In this document: one piece after another, positions 16,916 to 24,541 of the stretch
Numbering within the stretch: the first letter of the stretch is position 1
Layout: every line of letters begins with the position of its first letter
Origin: Parvibaculum sp.
Lineage (GTDB): Bacteria > Pseudomonadota > Alphaproteobacteria > Parvibaculales > Parvibaculaceae
Direction of reading: 5' to 3'
DNA: 64,000 nucleotides
Assembly: GCF_030694575.1 (NCBI RefSeq)
Contig: NZ_JAUYUS010000002.1
Coordinates: 1 to 64,000, forward strand
Notes under the pieces: generated by a model
Seen by the model: the letters and a program-made list of their open reading frames with translations, nothing else
Databases searched by the model: none
Told to the model about the DNA's origin: nothing
Program-made: the position numbers and the translations under genes

Positions 16916-17116
16916 GAAGTCTTCGTCCGGGTCGAGATGATCCGCCGCCTCGACGAGTTCGGCCCGGATATCTTCCGGCGTCCGGCAGCCGCGCCAGATG
17001 CGGAGCGCCTGCTCGAACATGATCCGCGCCATGGCGTCGGTGGAGAGCTTCTTGTCGGCCCCTTCGGCGAGGGCGGCCTCGATATGCGGCATGACGATAT
17101 CGCGTGCGGTGGTCAT
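16898..17116 (-). CDS. Small hypothetical protein
   Basis: The 72-residue, acidic, helical protein ('TARDIVMPHIEAALAEG', 'IMFEQALRIWRGC', 'DIRAELVEAADHLDPDED') ends MFMRP. I recognise no family. ATG 17116 is the only standard start. It lacks a signal peptide or membrane segment. It is divergent from prfC across about 160 bases. Confidence 0.55.
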   Translation of the reverse strand: MTTARDIVMPHIEAALAEGADKKLSTDAMARIMFEQALRIWRGCRTPEDIRAELVEAADHLDPDEDFMFMRP

Positions 17117-17275
17117 GGGATCGGCCTTCGATGGTGAATGACGAGATTATCGACCATCGCACGGCCTTCCGCACCGGCGGATTTGCCAGTTTGTCGCGGC
17201 GTGGCGCCAATTGTCGCGGGTGGCGCAATTCCCGTCTTTCGGTTAGGGTCCGCCGCAAATCCACAGGAGTTCCAA

Positions 17276-18904
17276 GTGAGTACGACCGAGACCGCCGCCC
17301 GCGCCGGCTCGGAGGTGGAGACGGAGGTCCGCAACCGGCGGACTTTCGCGATCATCTCCCATCCCGACGCCGGCAAGACGACGCTGACCGAAAACCTGCT
17401 GCTGAAAGGCGGTGCGATCCGCCTTGCCGGCCAGGTGAAGGCGCGCGGCGACAAGAGGCGTGCGCGCTCGGACTGGATGAAGATCGAACAGGACCGCGGC
17501 ATCTCGGTGACGTCCGCCGTGATGACCTTCGAATACAAGGGCATCACCTGCAACCTGCTCGACACGCCGGGCCATGAGGACTTCAGCGAGGACACCTACC
17601 GGACGCTGACGGCGGCCGACAGCGCCATCATGGTGATCGACGCCGCGAAGGGCATCGAGGCACAGACGCTGAAGCTGTTCGAGGTCTGCCGCCTGCGCGA
17701 CGTGCCGATCATCACCTTCATCAACAAGATCGACCGCGAAGGCGTGAGCCCGTTCGAGCTGATGGACGAGATCGCCACGAAGCTCGCGCTCGATACCGCG
17801 CCGATGATCTGGCCGGCGGGCATGGGCGGATTGCTGCGTGGCATTTTCGATGCCGAGAACGACCGCTTCATTCCCTATGAGAAACCCGGCACCGAAAAAG
17901 GCGGCCCCGACAGCGAACCCGAAAGCCTGAGCGGCGACCGCATTGCCGAGTATCTTGGCGCCGACGAACTCGCCACCTTCCGGGAGGAGATGGAACTCGC
18001 GCGGGAAGGCAGCCCGACTTTCGACATCGAACATTATCGCGCCGGACACATGACGCCGGTCTATTTCGGCAGCGCGCTCAGAAAGCTCGGCGTGCGCGAA
18101 CTCCTCGATGCCATCGTGCGCTATGCGCCGCCGCCGCGCGCGCAACCCGCCGCCACGCGCGTCGTGGAACCGACGGAACCGAAAGTGTCGGGCTTCGTCT
18201 TCAAGGTGCAGGCGAACATGGACGCGAACCACCGCGACCGCGTGGCCTTCATGCGTATCTGCTCGGGCAAGTTCAAGCGCGGCATGCGGCTGAAACTGTC
18301 CGGCAGCGGCAAGACGATCGGCGTCCACAATCCGATCCTCTTTTTCGCGCAGGACCGCGAACTGCTGGACGAAGCTTACGCGGGCGACATCATCGGCATT
18401 CCGAACCACGGCACGATCCGCGTCGGCGATACGCTGACGGAAACGGAAGACCTGGTCTTCACCGGTATCCCGAACTTCGCGCCGGAAATCCTGCGCCGCG
18501 TTCGCCTCGACGACCCGATGAAGGCGAAGCACATGCGCCGCGCGCTGGAAAGTCTTGCCGAAGAGGGCGTGACGCAGGTCTTCAAACCGGAGATCGGCGC
18601 GAACTGGGTGGTGGGTGTGGTCGGCCAGTTGCAGCTCGAGGTGCTCGCATCCCGTATCGCCGCCGAATACGACATCAAGGTGCATTTCGAGCCCGCACCT
18701 TATGAAACCGCGCGCTGGGTGATGGCCGACGACGCAGCCGAGCTGAAACGCTTCATGGAAGCGCATCGCGGCAACATGGCGACGGACCGCGACGGCGCAC
18801 CGGTATTCATGGCGAAGAGCAATTGGGAACTCGGCTACACGCTGGAGAAGTGGCCCAGGATAAAGTTCTCCGCGACCCGCGAACGCGCGCCCGCATCCGC
18901 ATGA
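17276..18904 (+). CDS. prfC: Peptide chain release factor 3
   Basis: The GTG at 17276, six bases after AGGAG, gives 542 residues, close to E. coli RF3 (529). RF3 is a translational GTPase that recycles RF1/RF2 after termination. The G1 motif is SHPDAGKTT, G3 is DTPGHEDF and G4 is NKID; switch I reads 'MKIEQDRGISVTSA'. Domain II and the RF3-specific C-terminal domain ('WVVGVVGQLQLEVLASRI') are present. The gene is complete. Confidence 0.95.
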   Translation: MSTTETAARAGSEVETEVRNRRTFAIISHPDAGKTTLTENLLLKGGAIRLAGQVKARGDKRRARSDWMKIEQDRGISVTSAVMTFEYKGITCNLLDTPGHEDFSEDTYRTLTAADSAIMVIDAAKGIEAQTLKLFEVCRLRDVPIITFINKIDREGVSPFELMDEIATKLALDTAPMIWPAGMGGLLRGIFDAENDRFIPYEKPGTEKGGPDSEPESLSGDRIAEYLGADELATFREEMELAREGSPTFDIEHYRAGHMTPVYFGSALRKLGVRELLDAIVRYAPPPRAQPAATRVVEPTEPKVSGFVFKVQANMDANHRDRVAFMRICSGKFKRGMRLKLSGSGKTIGVHNPILFFAQDRELLDEAYAGDIIGIPNHGTIRVGDTLTETEDLVFTGIPNFAPEILRRVRLDDPMKAKHMRRALESLAEEGVTQVFKPEIGANWVVGVVGQLQLEVLASRIAAEYDIKVHFEPAPYETARWVMADDAAELKRFMEAHRGNMATDRDGAPVFMAKSNWELGYTLEKWPRIKFSATRERAPASA

Positions 18905-18936
18905 CCGCCATGACCGAAGAGAACGGCTGACAATCG

Positions 18937-20076
18937 ATGCAACGCGTGCTGGAAAATTTCGAGGATTACTGGGCCCTGATCAAGGATGTGTGGCAGACCG
19001 GCGTGTTCGGCCACGATCTCGGCAGCATCTTCGTCGCTCTGGCGATCTTCGGGATTTTCTTCGTGCTGCGCGGCCTCTTCACGCGGTTCGTGTTGCGGAT
19101 TGTCGATAGTCTGGTGGAGCGGACGGAGACCAAGGCGGACGACTACGCGCGCGACGCCGTGCGCAGCCCGATCCGCTTTCTCTTTTTCGCGCTCGGCTTT
19201 TTCTTCGCGTCCGAATATCTGGCTTTCGAAGGAACGGCGGAAGCCTTCACCCAGAACGTCAACCGGTCGCTCATAATCGTTGCCATCTTCTGGGCGATCT
19301 ACAATGCCGTGGAGCCGGTGAGCCATGCACTCGACCGGCTCAAGTCGCTGCTGACGCCCGAGATTCTCGAATGGCTTGTCGCGGGCGCGAAGACGGCGGT
19401 GGTGCTGGTCGGCGGCGCCACCATCCTCCAGACCTGGGGCATCCAGGTCGCGCCGATCATTGCGGGCCTCGGGCTTTTCGGCGTGGCGGTGGCGCTCGGC
19501 GCTCAGGACCTGTTCAAGAACCTGATCGGCGGCGTCTCGATCCTCGTCGAACGGCGCTTCGGCATCGGCGACTGGATCAAGGTGGACGGCATCGTCGAGG
19601 GAACGGTGGAAAAGATCGGCTTCCGTTCGACCCATGTGCGCCGCTTCGACAAGGCGCCTGTCTATGTGCCGAACCAGCACCTTGCCGATGGCGCAGTGAC
19701 GAATTTCAGCGCCATGACCTATCGCCGGATTTCATGGACGATCGGGGTCGAGTATCGCACCACGCATGAACAGCTTCGCCGCATACGCGACGACATCGAA
19801 GCCTATCTCCGTTCGGTCGAGGATTTCGCGCAGCCGCCTTCCGCGCCGCTCTTCGTGCGGATCGACAGCTTCGGGCCTTCCTCCATCGATATTCTCGTTT
19901 ACTGCTTCACAAAGACGACGGTGTGGGGCGAGTGGCTGGAAGTGAAGGAAGCACTCGCCTACCGGATCAAGCAGATCGTCGAGGGCGCGGGCGCGGGCTT
20001 CGCCTTTCCGAGCCAATCCATCTATGTCGAGACGATGCCGCTTGCGCCCGACGAGATCGCGGCCGAGAAGGCGTAG
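18937..20076 (+). CDS. Mechanosensitive ion channel, MscS family
   Basis: The 379-residue inner-membrane protein has about four to five N-terminal hydrophobic segments. These end in a pore-lining helix of the MscS type, 'GLGLFGVAVALGAQDLFKNLIGG', followed by the beta domain 'ILVERRFGIGDWIKVDGIVEGTVEKIGFRSTHVR' and an alpha/beta cytoplasmic cage. It probably releases solutes on hypo-osmotic shock. It starts 32 bases after prfC and may be read through from it. It is convergent with the nitroreductase gene, with one base between stops. Confidence 0.93.
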   Translation: MQRVLENFEDYWALIKDVWQTGVFGHDLGSIFVALAIFGIFFVLRGLFTRFVLRIVDSLVERTETKADDYARDAVRSPIRFLFFALGFFFASEYLAFEGTAEAFTQNVNRSLIIVAIFWAIYNAVEPVSHALDRLKSLLTPEILEWLVAGAKTAVVLVGGATILQTWGIQVAPIIAGLGLFGVAVALGAQDLFKNLIGGVSILVERRFGIGDWIKVDGIVEGTVEKIGFRSTHVRRFDKAPVYVPNQHLADGAVTNFSAMTYRRISWTIGVEYRTTHEQLRRIRDDIEAYLRSVEDFAQPPSAPLFVRIDSFGPSSIDILVYCFTKTTVWGEWLEVKEALAYRIKQIVEGAGAGFAFPSQSIYVETMPLAPDEIAAEKA

Positions 20077-20077
20077 C

Positions 20078-21280
20078 TCAAGCGATTTCCGTCACCGTTT
20101 CGACGCTTCGCCGCGCGCTGATCGCCGCGTCGCGTATCGCATAGCCTCCACGAAACGCGAATGTCGGCTGCCATGCCTCATCGCCTGTGACGGCGGCGAG
20201 ACGCGCCTCCGCCTTTGGCTCCGCGCCGAGCTGGCGTTCGCGGTCGATCATTTCTACCGGCTGGTTCAGCGGATGCATGGCGAGGCCCGCCGCCCCGGCC
20301 GCCAGGTGAATGCGTTGCCACAGGCGGCCAACGGCAAGGGCCTGGGCGCGATCGTAGCGGTCGCGCGCGGCGATGAGACCGAGCAGCGCCGCCGTCGGCA
20401 CATGCGTATCGCGCGTCTGTTTCGCCCAGGTGCCGTGACTTTGTTCGGCGGGAAGGGCCGGCAGTATTTTCGCGACGGCGAGGAGGGCGGGCGAGAGACC
20501 CGCCGTGTCGAGCTCGAGGCCACTCCGCTCGCGCGCCATCTCTTGCGGTCCGTCGCGGAACCAGCGGTGGCTGTCCTCGATCATCGCATGGTCGGCGACG
20601 ATTTCATCCGTTGCCGAGATGATGGTGGCGCCCAGCGTTTCGTAGGCCGCACCGCCGCGGAAGAGATAAAGCTTCACATCTTCATCATGCGGAGCGGCGG
20701 CGAAGTCTTGCAGCAGATCGCCGGGAAAGCCGCGCGCGAGGTCGTAGGGATTGCGGTTTGTGTGGCGCTTCGGGATGGCGTCGTAGAGAGGGTCGACCGG
20801 CGCATCCGCGCGCGAGAGATGAAGCGTCGCGGCGAGAACGGGTTCGTTGCGGCCGCCGATGTCGAGGAGCGAGCCTGCGGCGGGCGCGACGGTGACCGCG
20901 TAACCGTTCGGTGCGGCGGCGAGGACCATGTTCTCGATGGCGCAGCCGAGACCGACATGCATTTCACGCAGATAGGGGTCGAAGGTGCCGAGATTGCGCG
21001 ACGTGTCGGCGAGAATGTCGATGCGGCCGTCGCCGACGCGGAAAATCCAGGGCTGCGTATTGTGCGGGTTCGATGCGAGGACGCCGGCGGCCACAAGCGC
21101 GAGCGGCGTGCCGCGATGGGCCGGATCGTTCCAGATTTCCCACGGCAGGTAGGGCTCGTTCCCGCCGTCTCCGATGACGCCGCGTTCATTCGCGCGCCAG
21201 ATGACGCCTGCCGCCGCGACAAGCGTAATGCCGGTGCCGATTTCGAGGAGGTGACGGCGGGTGAAGGATGTCTTCGTCAT
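20078..21280 (-). CDS. Acg-type FMN-binding nitroreductase family protein
   Basis: The 400-residue protein starts at ATG 21280. Its N-terminus 'SFTRRHLLEIGTG' followed by a hydrophobic stretch resembles a Tat signal or anchor. The body matches the Acg-like nitroreductase family, with 'LASNPHNTQPWIFRV' near the N-terminus, 'KRHTNRNPYD' in the middle and 'GLAMHPLNQPVEMIDRE' near the C-terminus. Members bind FMN; the substrate is unknown. It overlaps the TetR gene by ATGA, so it is the likely regulated target of that repressor. Confidence 0.82.
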   Translation of the reverse strand: MTKTSFTRRHLLEIGTGITLVAAAGVIWRANERGVIGDGGNEPYLPWEIWNDPAHRGTPLALVAAGVLASNPHNTQPWIFRVGDGRIDILADTSRNLGTFDPYLREMHVGLGCAIENMVLAAAPNGYAVTVAPAAGSLLDIGGRNEPVLAATLHLSRADAPVDPLYDAIPKRHTNRNPYDLARGFPGDLLQDFAAAPHDEDVKLYLFRGGAAYETLGATIISATDEIVADHAMIEDSHRWFRDGPQEMARERSGLELDTAGLSPALLAVAKILPALPAEQSHGTWAKQTRDTHVPTAALLGLIAARDRYDRAQALAVGRLWQRIHLAAGAAGLAMHPLNQPVEMIDRERQLGAEPKAEARLAAVTGDEAWQPTFAFRGGYAIRDAAISARRSVETVTEIA

Positions 21281-21939
21281 GGCTTCCGTTTCCTTTGCGC
21301 GGGTTTGCCGGCGGTGGAGAAGGCGCCGTCGATCATCGCGTCGACGGTCGTGAAGAGGCGTTCCCAGTCCTTGTCCGTCTTGATTTCGACACCGCCATAG
21401 ACACGGATCTGGCGCGCGCGGGCGGCGAGATAGTCGATGGCGGCGCCGAGAATGGCGGTGAGCGCGGGAAGATCGACATGGGCAGGCGCGCCGTAGCGCG
21501 CGAAGACGGCGTCCATGAGTTCGAGCGCGCGGCGCTCGCGGACTTCTTCCAGCGCAATGACGAGCGGCGTGCGGTTTGCGGTTTCGGCGCCGATAACGGC
21601 AAGGGTGACTGGCCGCTTGCGCATCTCGGCGGCGTGGCGGCGGAAGCCGGACTTGAGGGCGCCGGCGAGGCTCGCCGCCTTTTCCGTGCCGATAATGTCG
21701 TCGACTGACCACCAGAAGTCGCCATGCTCGGCATAGGCGCGATAGACGCCGTCGAGATCGCCGAAGTAACGGTAGATCAGAACCTTGTCGATGCCGGCTT
21801 CGCGCGCGAGCGCATTGATGCCGACGCCGGACAGCCCGTCGCGCAGGATGAGGCGCGCCACCGCGTCGAGAATGGTGCGTTCGGTCCTGGCGCGGTCGCG
21901 GCGGGGGGCGGCCGGTTTCTGTGCGGTTTTTGTCACCAT
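21277..21939 (-). CDS. TetR/AcrR family transcriptional repressor
   Basis: Starting at ATG 21939, the protein has 220 residues. An N-terminal TetR helix-turn-helix ('TILDAVARLILRDGLSGVGINALAREAGIDKVLIYRYFGD'-type, recognition part 'GIDKVLIYRYF') is followed by a helical ligand domain. The start codon lies inside an 18-base operator-like palindrome, directly after a consensus promoter. A TTG at 21993 would place the promoter inside the coding region, so I reject it. It forms a two-gene operon with the nitroreductase and probably represses itself. Confidence 0.9.
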   Translation of the reverse strand: MVTKTAQKPAAPRRDRARTERTILDAVARLILRDGLSGVGINALAREAGIDKVLIYRYFGDLDGVYRAYAEHGDFWWSVDDIIGTEKAASLAGALKSGFRRHAAEMRKRPVTLAVIGAETANRTPLVIALEEVRERRALELMDAVFARYGAPAHVDLPALTAILGAAIDYLAARARQIRVYGGVEIKTDKDWERLFTTVDAMIDGAFSTAGKPAQRKRKP

Positions 21940-21975
21940 GTGGTGACATATAGGACGGAAAATGCCTGCCGTCAA
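21931..21975 (-). promoter_or_regulatory. TetR promoter and overlapping operator palindrome
   Basis: On the minus strand TTGACG (21975-21970), 17 bases and TATATG (21952-21947) form a near-consensus promoter. TGTCACCA-CA-TGGTGACA (21948-21931) is a perfect 8-bp-arm palindrome that overlaps the -10 and contains the ATG at 21939. The expected +1 falls at 21940-21939, which predicts a leaderless mRNA. Confidence 0.7.
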
Positions 21976-22049
21976 GAAAACTGCCGTCGCCAAAGCATCG
22001 CGGCTTTGGTAGGGCTAGGGAGGCGCCGGTCCGGCGCCGTTCGTCCAAG

Positions 22050-23348
22050 GTGTCGCTTCCCGTGCAGACCCCCGAAAACATCATCGTCATCGGCGCCGGT
22101 ATCGTCGGCGTCTCGACCGCTTATGAACTCGCGCTGCGCGGCGCAGCCGTGACGCTGATCGAGGCGCGCGAGGGCGCGGGGCTCGGCACGAGCTATGCGA
22201 ATGGCGGCCAGCTCTCGGCCTGCGAAGTGGCGCCCTGGGCGGGGCCGGAAGTGCCGGGGCTGATCCTCAAATGGCTCGGCCGCGACGACGCGCCGTTTCG
22301 CCTGCGTCCGAAGCTCGATCCGGACCAATGGCTCTGGCTGCTGCGCTTCCTCGCGCGCTGCCGCACATCGGCGCGGCGCGAACGCATCCCGCATAATCTC
22401 GAGCTGGCGCTGCTGACGCGGGCGCGGCTCGCGGCCTACCGCGAACAGTTCGCGGCGGCGGGCCAGCCGCTCGAATTCGAGCAGCGGCAAAGGGGTATCC
22501 TCCGCATTTTCCGCGACCGGCACGCCTTTGCCGATGCGGTCGAGGAGACGAAGCTGATGGCGCGCCTCGGCGTGGAACAGGAGCCGTTGACGCCCGCCCA
22601 ATGCATCGGCATCGAACCGGCGCTCGGCTCCGCCATGCAGCGGGGCGACATCGCGGGCGGGCTCTATTCGAGGACGGACAGCAGCGGCGACGCACATCTC
22701 TATTCGGTGGCGCTGGCGGAAGGCGCAAAGCGGCTCGGCGTCCGCTTCGTGACGACGAGCACGGCGACCGGCATCGCGACGGAAGGCGCGCGCGCCAGGG
22801 GCGTGACGACGGCGGAAGGCACGATCGAGGCCGACGCCGTGGTGGTGGCGGCGGGGACGGGCAGCGCGGCGCTGCTGAAGCCACTCGGTATCCGGTCTTA
22901 TATTTATCCGCTGAAAGGCTATTCGGTGACGCTGCCGGCGCCCGATGCGAACGCGCCGGAGGTGAGCATCACCGACGAGGAACGCAAGATCGTAATCAGC
23001 CGGCTCGGCGACCGGCTGCGCGCGGCGGGGCAGGCGGAAGTCGGCGGCTACGACCTGACGCTGGAGAAGCCGCGCGCCGAAGCCGTGCTCCGGGCGATCG
23101 AGGCGCTGTTTCCGCAAGTGGGGCCGCGCACGGACGAGGCGCTCTTCTGGTGCGGCCTGCGTCCCATGACCCCGGACGGCAGCCCGGTGATCGGCGCGGC
23201 GGCACCGTTTTCGAATCTTTTCATCAACAGCGGGCACGGAACGCTGGGTTGGACGCTCGGAGCGGGAAGCGGCGCGGCGCTGGCCGACCTGATCTGCGGC
23301 AGTGCGCCGCAATCGGACCTAAGTCCTTTTTCCATAAGCAGATTCTAG
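22050..23348 (+). CDS. dadA: D-amino acid dehydrogenase
   Basis: The 432-residue FAD-dependent oxidoreductase has the N-terminal dinucleotide motif GAGIVGVSTAYELALRG and 'TSYANGGQLSACEVAPW', the family signature. It also has 'YIYPLKGYSVT' and the C-terminal 'CGLRPMTPDGSPVIG' with 'NSGHGTLGWTL'. These match DadA, which oxidises D-amino acids to 2-oxo acids and feeds electrons to the respiratory chain. The start is GTG at 22050 or GTG 22062. No alr/dadX gene is adjacent. A 12-bp hairpin follows. Confidence 0.88.
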   Translation: MSLPVQTPENIIVIGAGIVGVSTAYELALRGAAVTLIEAREGAGLGTSYANGGQLSACEVAPWAGPEVPGLILKWLGRDDAPFRLRPKLDPDQWLWLLRFLARCRTSARRERIPHNLELALLTRARLAAYREQFAAAGQPLEFEQRQRGILRIFRDRHAFADAVEETKLMARLGVEQEPLTPAQCIGIEPALGSAMQRGDIAGGLYSRTDSSGDAHLYSVALAEGAKRLGVRFVTTSTATGIATEGARARGVTTAEGTIEADAVVVAAGTGSAALLKPLGIRSYIYPLKGYSVTLPAPDANAPEVSITDEERKIVISRLGDRLRAAGQAEVGGYDLTLEKPRAEAVLRAIEALFPQVGPRTDEALFWCGLRPMTPDGSPVIGAAAPFSNLFINSGHGTLGWTLGAGSGAALADLICGSAPQSDLSPFSISRF

Positions 23349-23350
23349 CA

Positions 23351-23377
23351 ATTTCCGGGCCCTTGGGGCCCGGAAAT
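23351..23377 (+). terminator. Hairpin after dadA
   Basis: A 12-bp perfect stem, ATTTCCGGGCCC/GGGCCCGGAAAT, with a 3-base loop directly follows the dadA stop. No U-run follows, so it may stabilise the 3' end or insulate the phasin promoter. Confidence 0.55.
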
Positions 23378-23378
23378 G

Positions 23379-23443
23379 GTGCAATGCACAAAAAATACTT
23401 GACGTTACGGTAGGGGGTATTTATCTCATTGTGCAGCGCACAA
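23379..23443 (+). promoter_or_regulatory. Phasin promoter flanked by two TGC-rich palindromes
   Basis: TTGACG (23399-23404) with a 17-base spacer to TATCTC (23422-23427) is the candidate promoter. GTGCA-A-TGCAC (23379-23389) lies just upstream of the -35, and TTGTGC-AGC-GCACAA (23429-23443) just after the -10. Their centres are 52 bases apart, about five helical turns. TGC-rich repeats upstream of phasin genes are known targets of the PHB-sensing repressor PhaR. Confidence 0.6.
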
Positions 23444-23516
23444 ATCCGGCGCGCCGGTATGTGCGGGGAAATGCCCGCAATCGATGCGAGCGGCCACGCG
23501 ATACAGGAGATAAAAC

Positions 23517-23909
23517 ATGACTGAAGCGACCCAGAAGCCGAAGACCACCAAAGCCAAGCCGCGCGCCAAGAAGGCGACGGCCTCGGTGAAAGCGACCGCG
23601 AAGACCACGGCCGCGAAAGCCGCCGCCAAGATCGACGCGAAGAACCCGCTCGAAACCGCGTCCGGGATCATCGTGGGCCTCGCGCGCACGAATTTCGAAG
23701 AGTCGGTGGAGACCGCCCGTGCCGTGATGAAGTCCGGCAGCCTCAAGACGGCGGTTGAACTCCAGAACGAATATGTCCGCTCCGCGCTGAAGCGCAACAT
23801 CGACGCCGCCCGCGAGCTCAACGAGCTCACCGTGTCGACCGTTCGCGAAGCCGTGAGCCCCTATGCCACCAAGTTCACCGAAGCGTTCGAGAAGCTCCGC
23901 GCCGCGTAA
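23517..23909 (+). CDS. Phasin family protein
   Basis: The 130-residue protein has a Lys/Ala-rich, histone-H1-like N-terminus (residues 1-42), then an amphipathic phasin helix region: 'ASGIIVGLARTNFEESVETARAVMKSGSLKTAVELQNEYVRSA'-type, ending 'VSPYATKFTEAFEKLRAA'. Phasins coat polyhydroxyalkanoate granules; the basic tail may bind DNA as in PhaM/PhaF-like proteins. It is monocistronic, with its own promoter and terminator. No PHA synthase gene is in the window. Confidence 0.85.
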   Translation: MTEATQKPKTTKAKPRAKKATASVKATAKTTAAKAAAKIDAKNPLETASGIIVGLARTNFEESVETARAVMKSGSLKTAVELQNEYVRSALKRNIDAARELNELTVSTVREAVSPYATKFTEAFEKLRAA

Positions 23910-23960
23910 TTCGCGAGAGCCGCGTTTCCTGCCTGTTGCGTCCTGTAGCATTGCGTAAAC

Positions 23961-23995
23961 AAAAGCCCGGCCCTCGAAAGAGAGCCGGGCTTTTT
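23961..23995. terminator. Bidirectional intrinsic terminator
   Basis: The stem AAAAGCCCGGC/GCCGGGCTTTT is followed by a T-run on the plus strand, and a T-rich run also follows on the minus strand. It lies between the convergent phasin and DUF934 genes and can terminate both. Confidence 0.9.
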
Positions 23996-24022
23996 ACTGC
24001 TTCGTATCAGGAAGAAGGGGCC

Positions 24023-24541
24023 TCAGACCGCTTCGCGGGCGGCGGCGCGCTGCGCTAGGCGCTGACGGAGCGAGAGCACGGGCTCGCGGCCGTCCGTCGC
24101 CGGCTGGTATGAATAGGAAAAAACCCCGACATTCTCCGCCCATATCTCCGGCGTGATGTTGTCGGCGACTTCAAGCGCGTCGAAGCCGCAGCGGATCATG
24201 AAATGAAACTGGTCGCGCAGCACGTTGCCGACGGCGCGCACTTCGCCCTTGTAGCCGTAACGCTCGCGCAGCAGCCGCGCATAGGAATAGGCGCGTCCGT
24301 TGCGGAAGATCGGCAGTTCGAGCGCGACCACCGCGAGCATGTCGAGATCGTCCGCGATGACGCTCGGCTCCTGGCCGCTTTTCAGACGGACGCCGATGGG
24401 CGTATTGCGGGCGCGGAGCGCCTCGCGCTCGGCCTGCCAGCGTTCGAGGCTGACGATAGCCGGACCTTCCGGCAGCGCCTCATCGTCGGCGACGCTCGGG
24501 AAATCCGGCTCGACAAAGGCTCCGTTCCTAATGAGTTGCAT
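24023..24541 (-). CDS. DUF934 domain-containing protein
   Basis: The 172-residue protein starts at ATG 24541 inside the end of the sulfite reductase gene (14-base overlap). It matches DUF934, found beside sulfite reductase and PAPS reductase genes: 'LERWQAEREALRARNTPIGVRL' and 'ALELPIFRNGRAYSYARLLRERYGYKGEVRAVGNVLRDQ', ending 'FDALEV'. It is presumed to help assimilatory sulfate reduction. In many genomes cysH follows; here the operon ends with this gene. Confidence 0.88.
   Translation of the reverse strand: MQLIRNGAFVEPDFPSVADDEALPEGPAIVSLERWQAEREALRARNTPIGVRLKSGQEPSVIADDLDMLAVVALELPIFRNGRAYSYARLLRERYGYKGEVRAVGNVLRDQFHFMIRCGFDALEVADNITPEIWAENVGVFSYSYQPATDGREPVLSLRQRLAQRAAAREAV

Noticed and set aside
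20078-22090. One long 670-residue protein covering nitroreductase and TetR genes
   Set aside because: It is a run-on upstream extension of the nitroreductase frame; the TetR gene uses another frame and a clear ATG with Tat-like signal exists at 21280.
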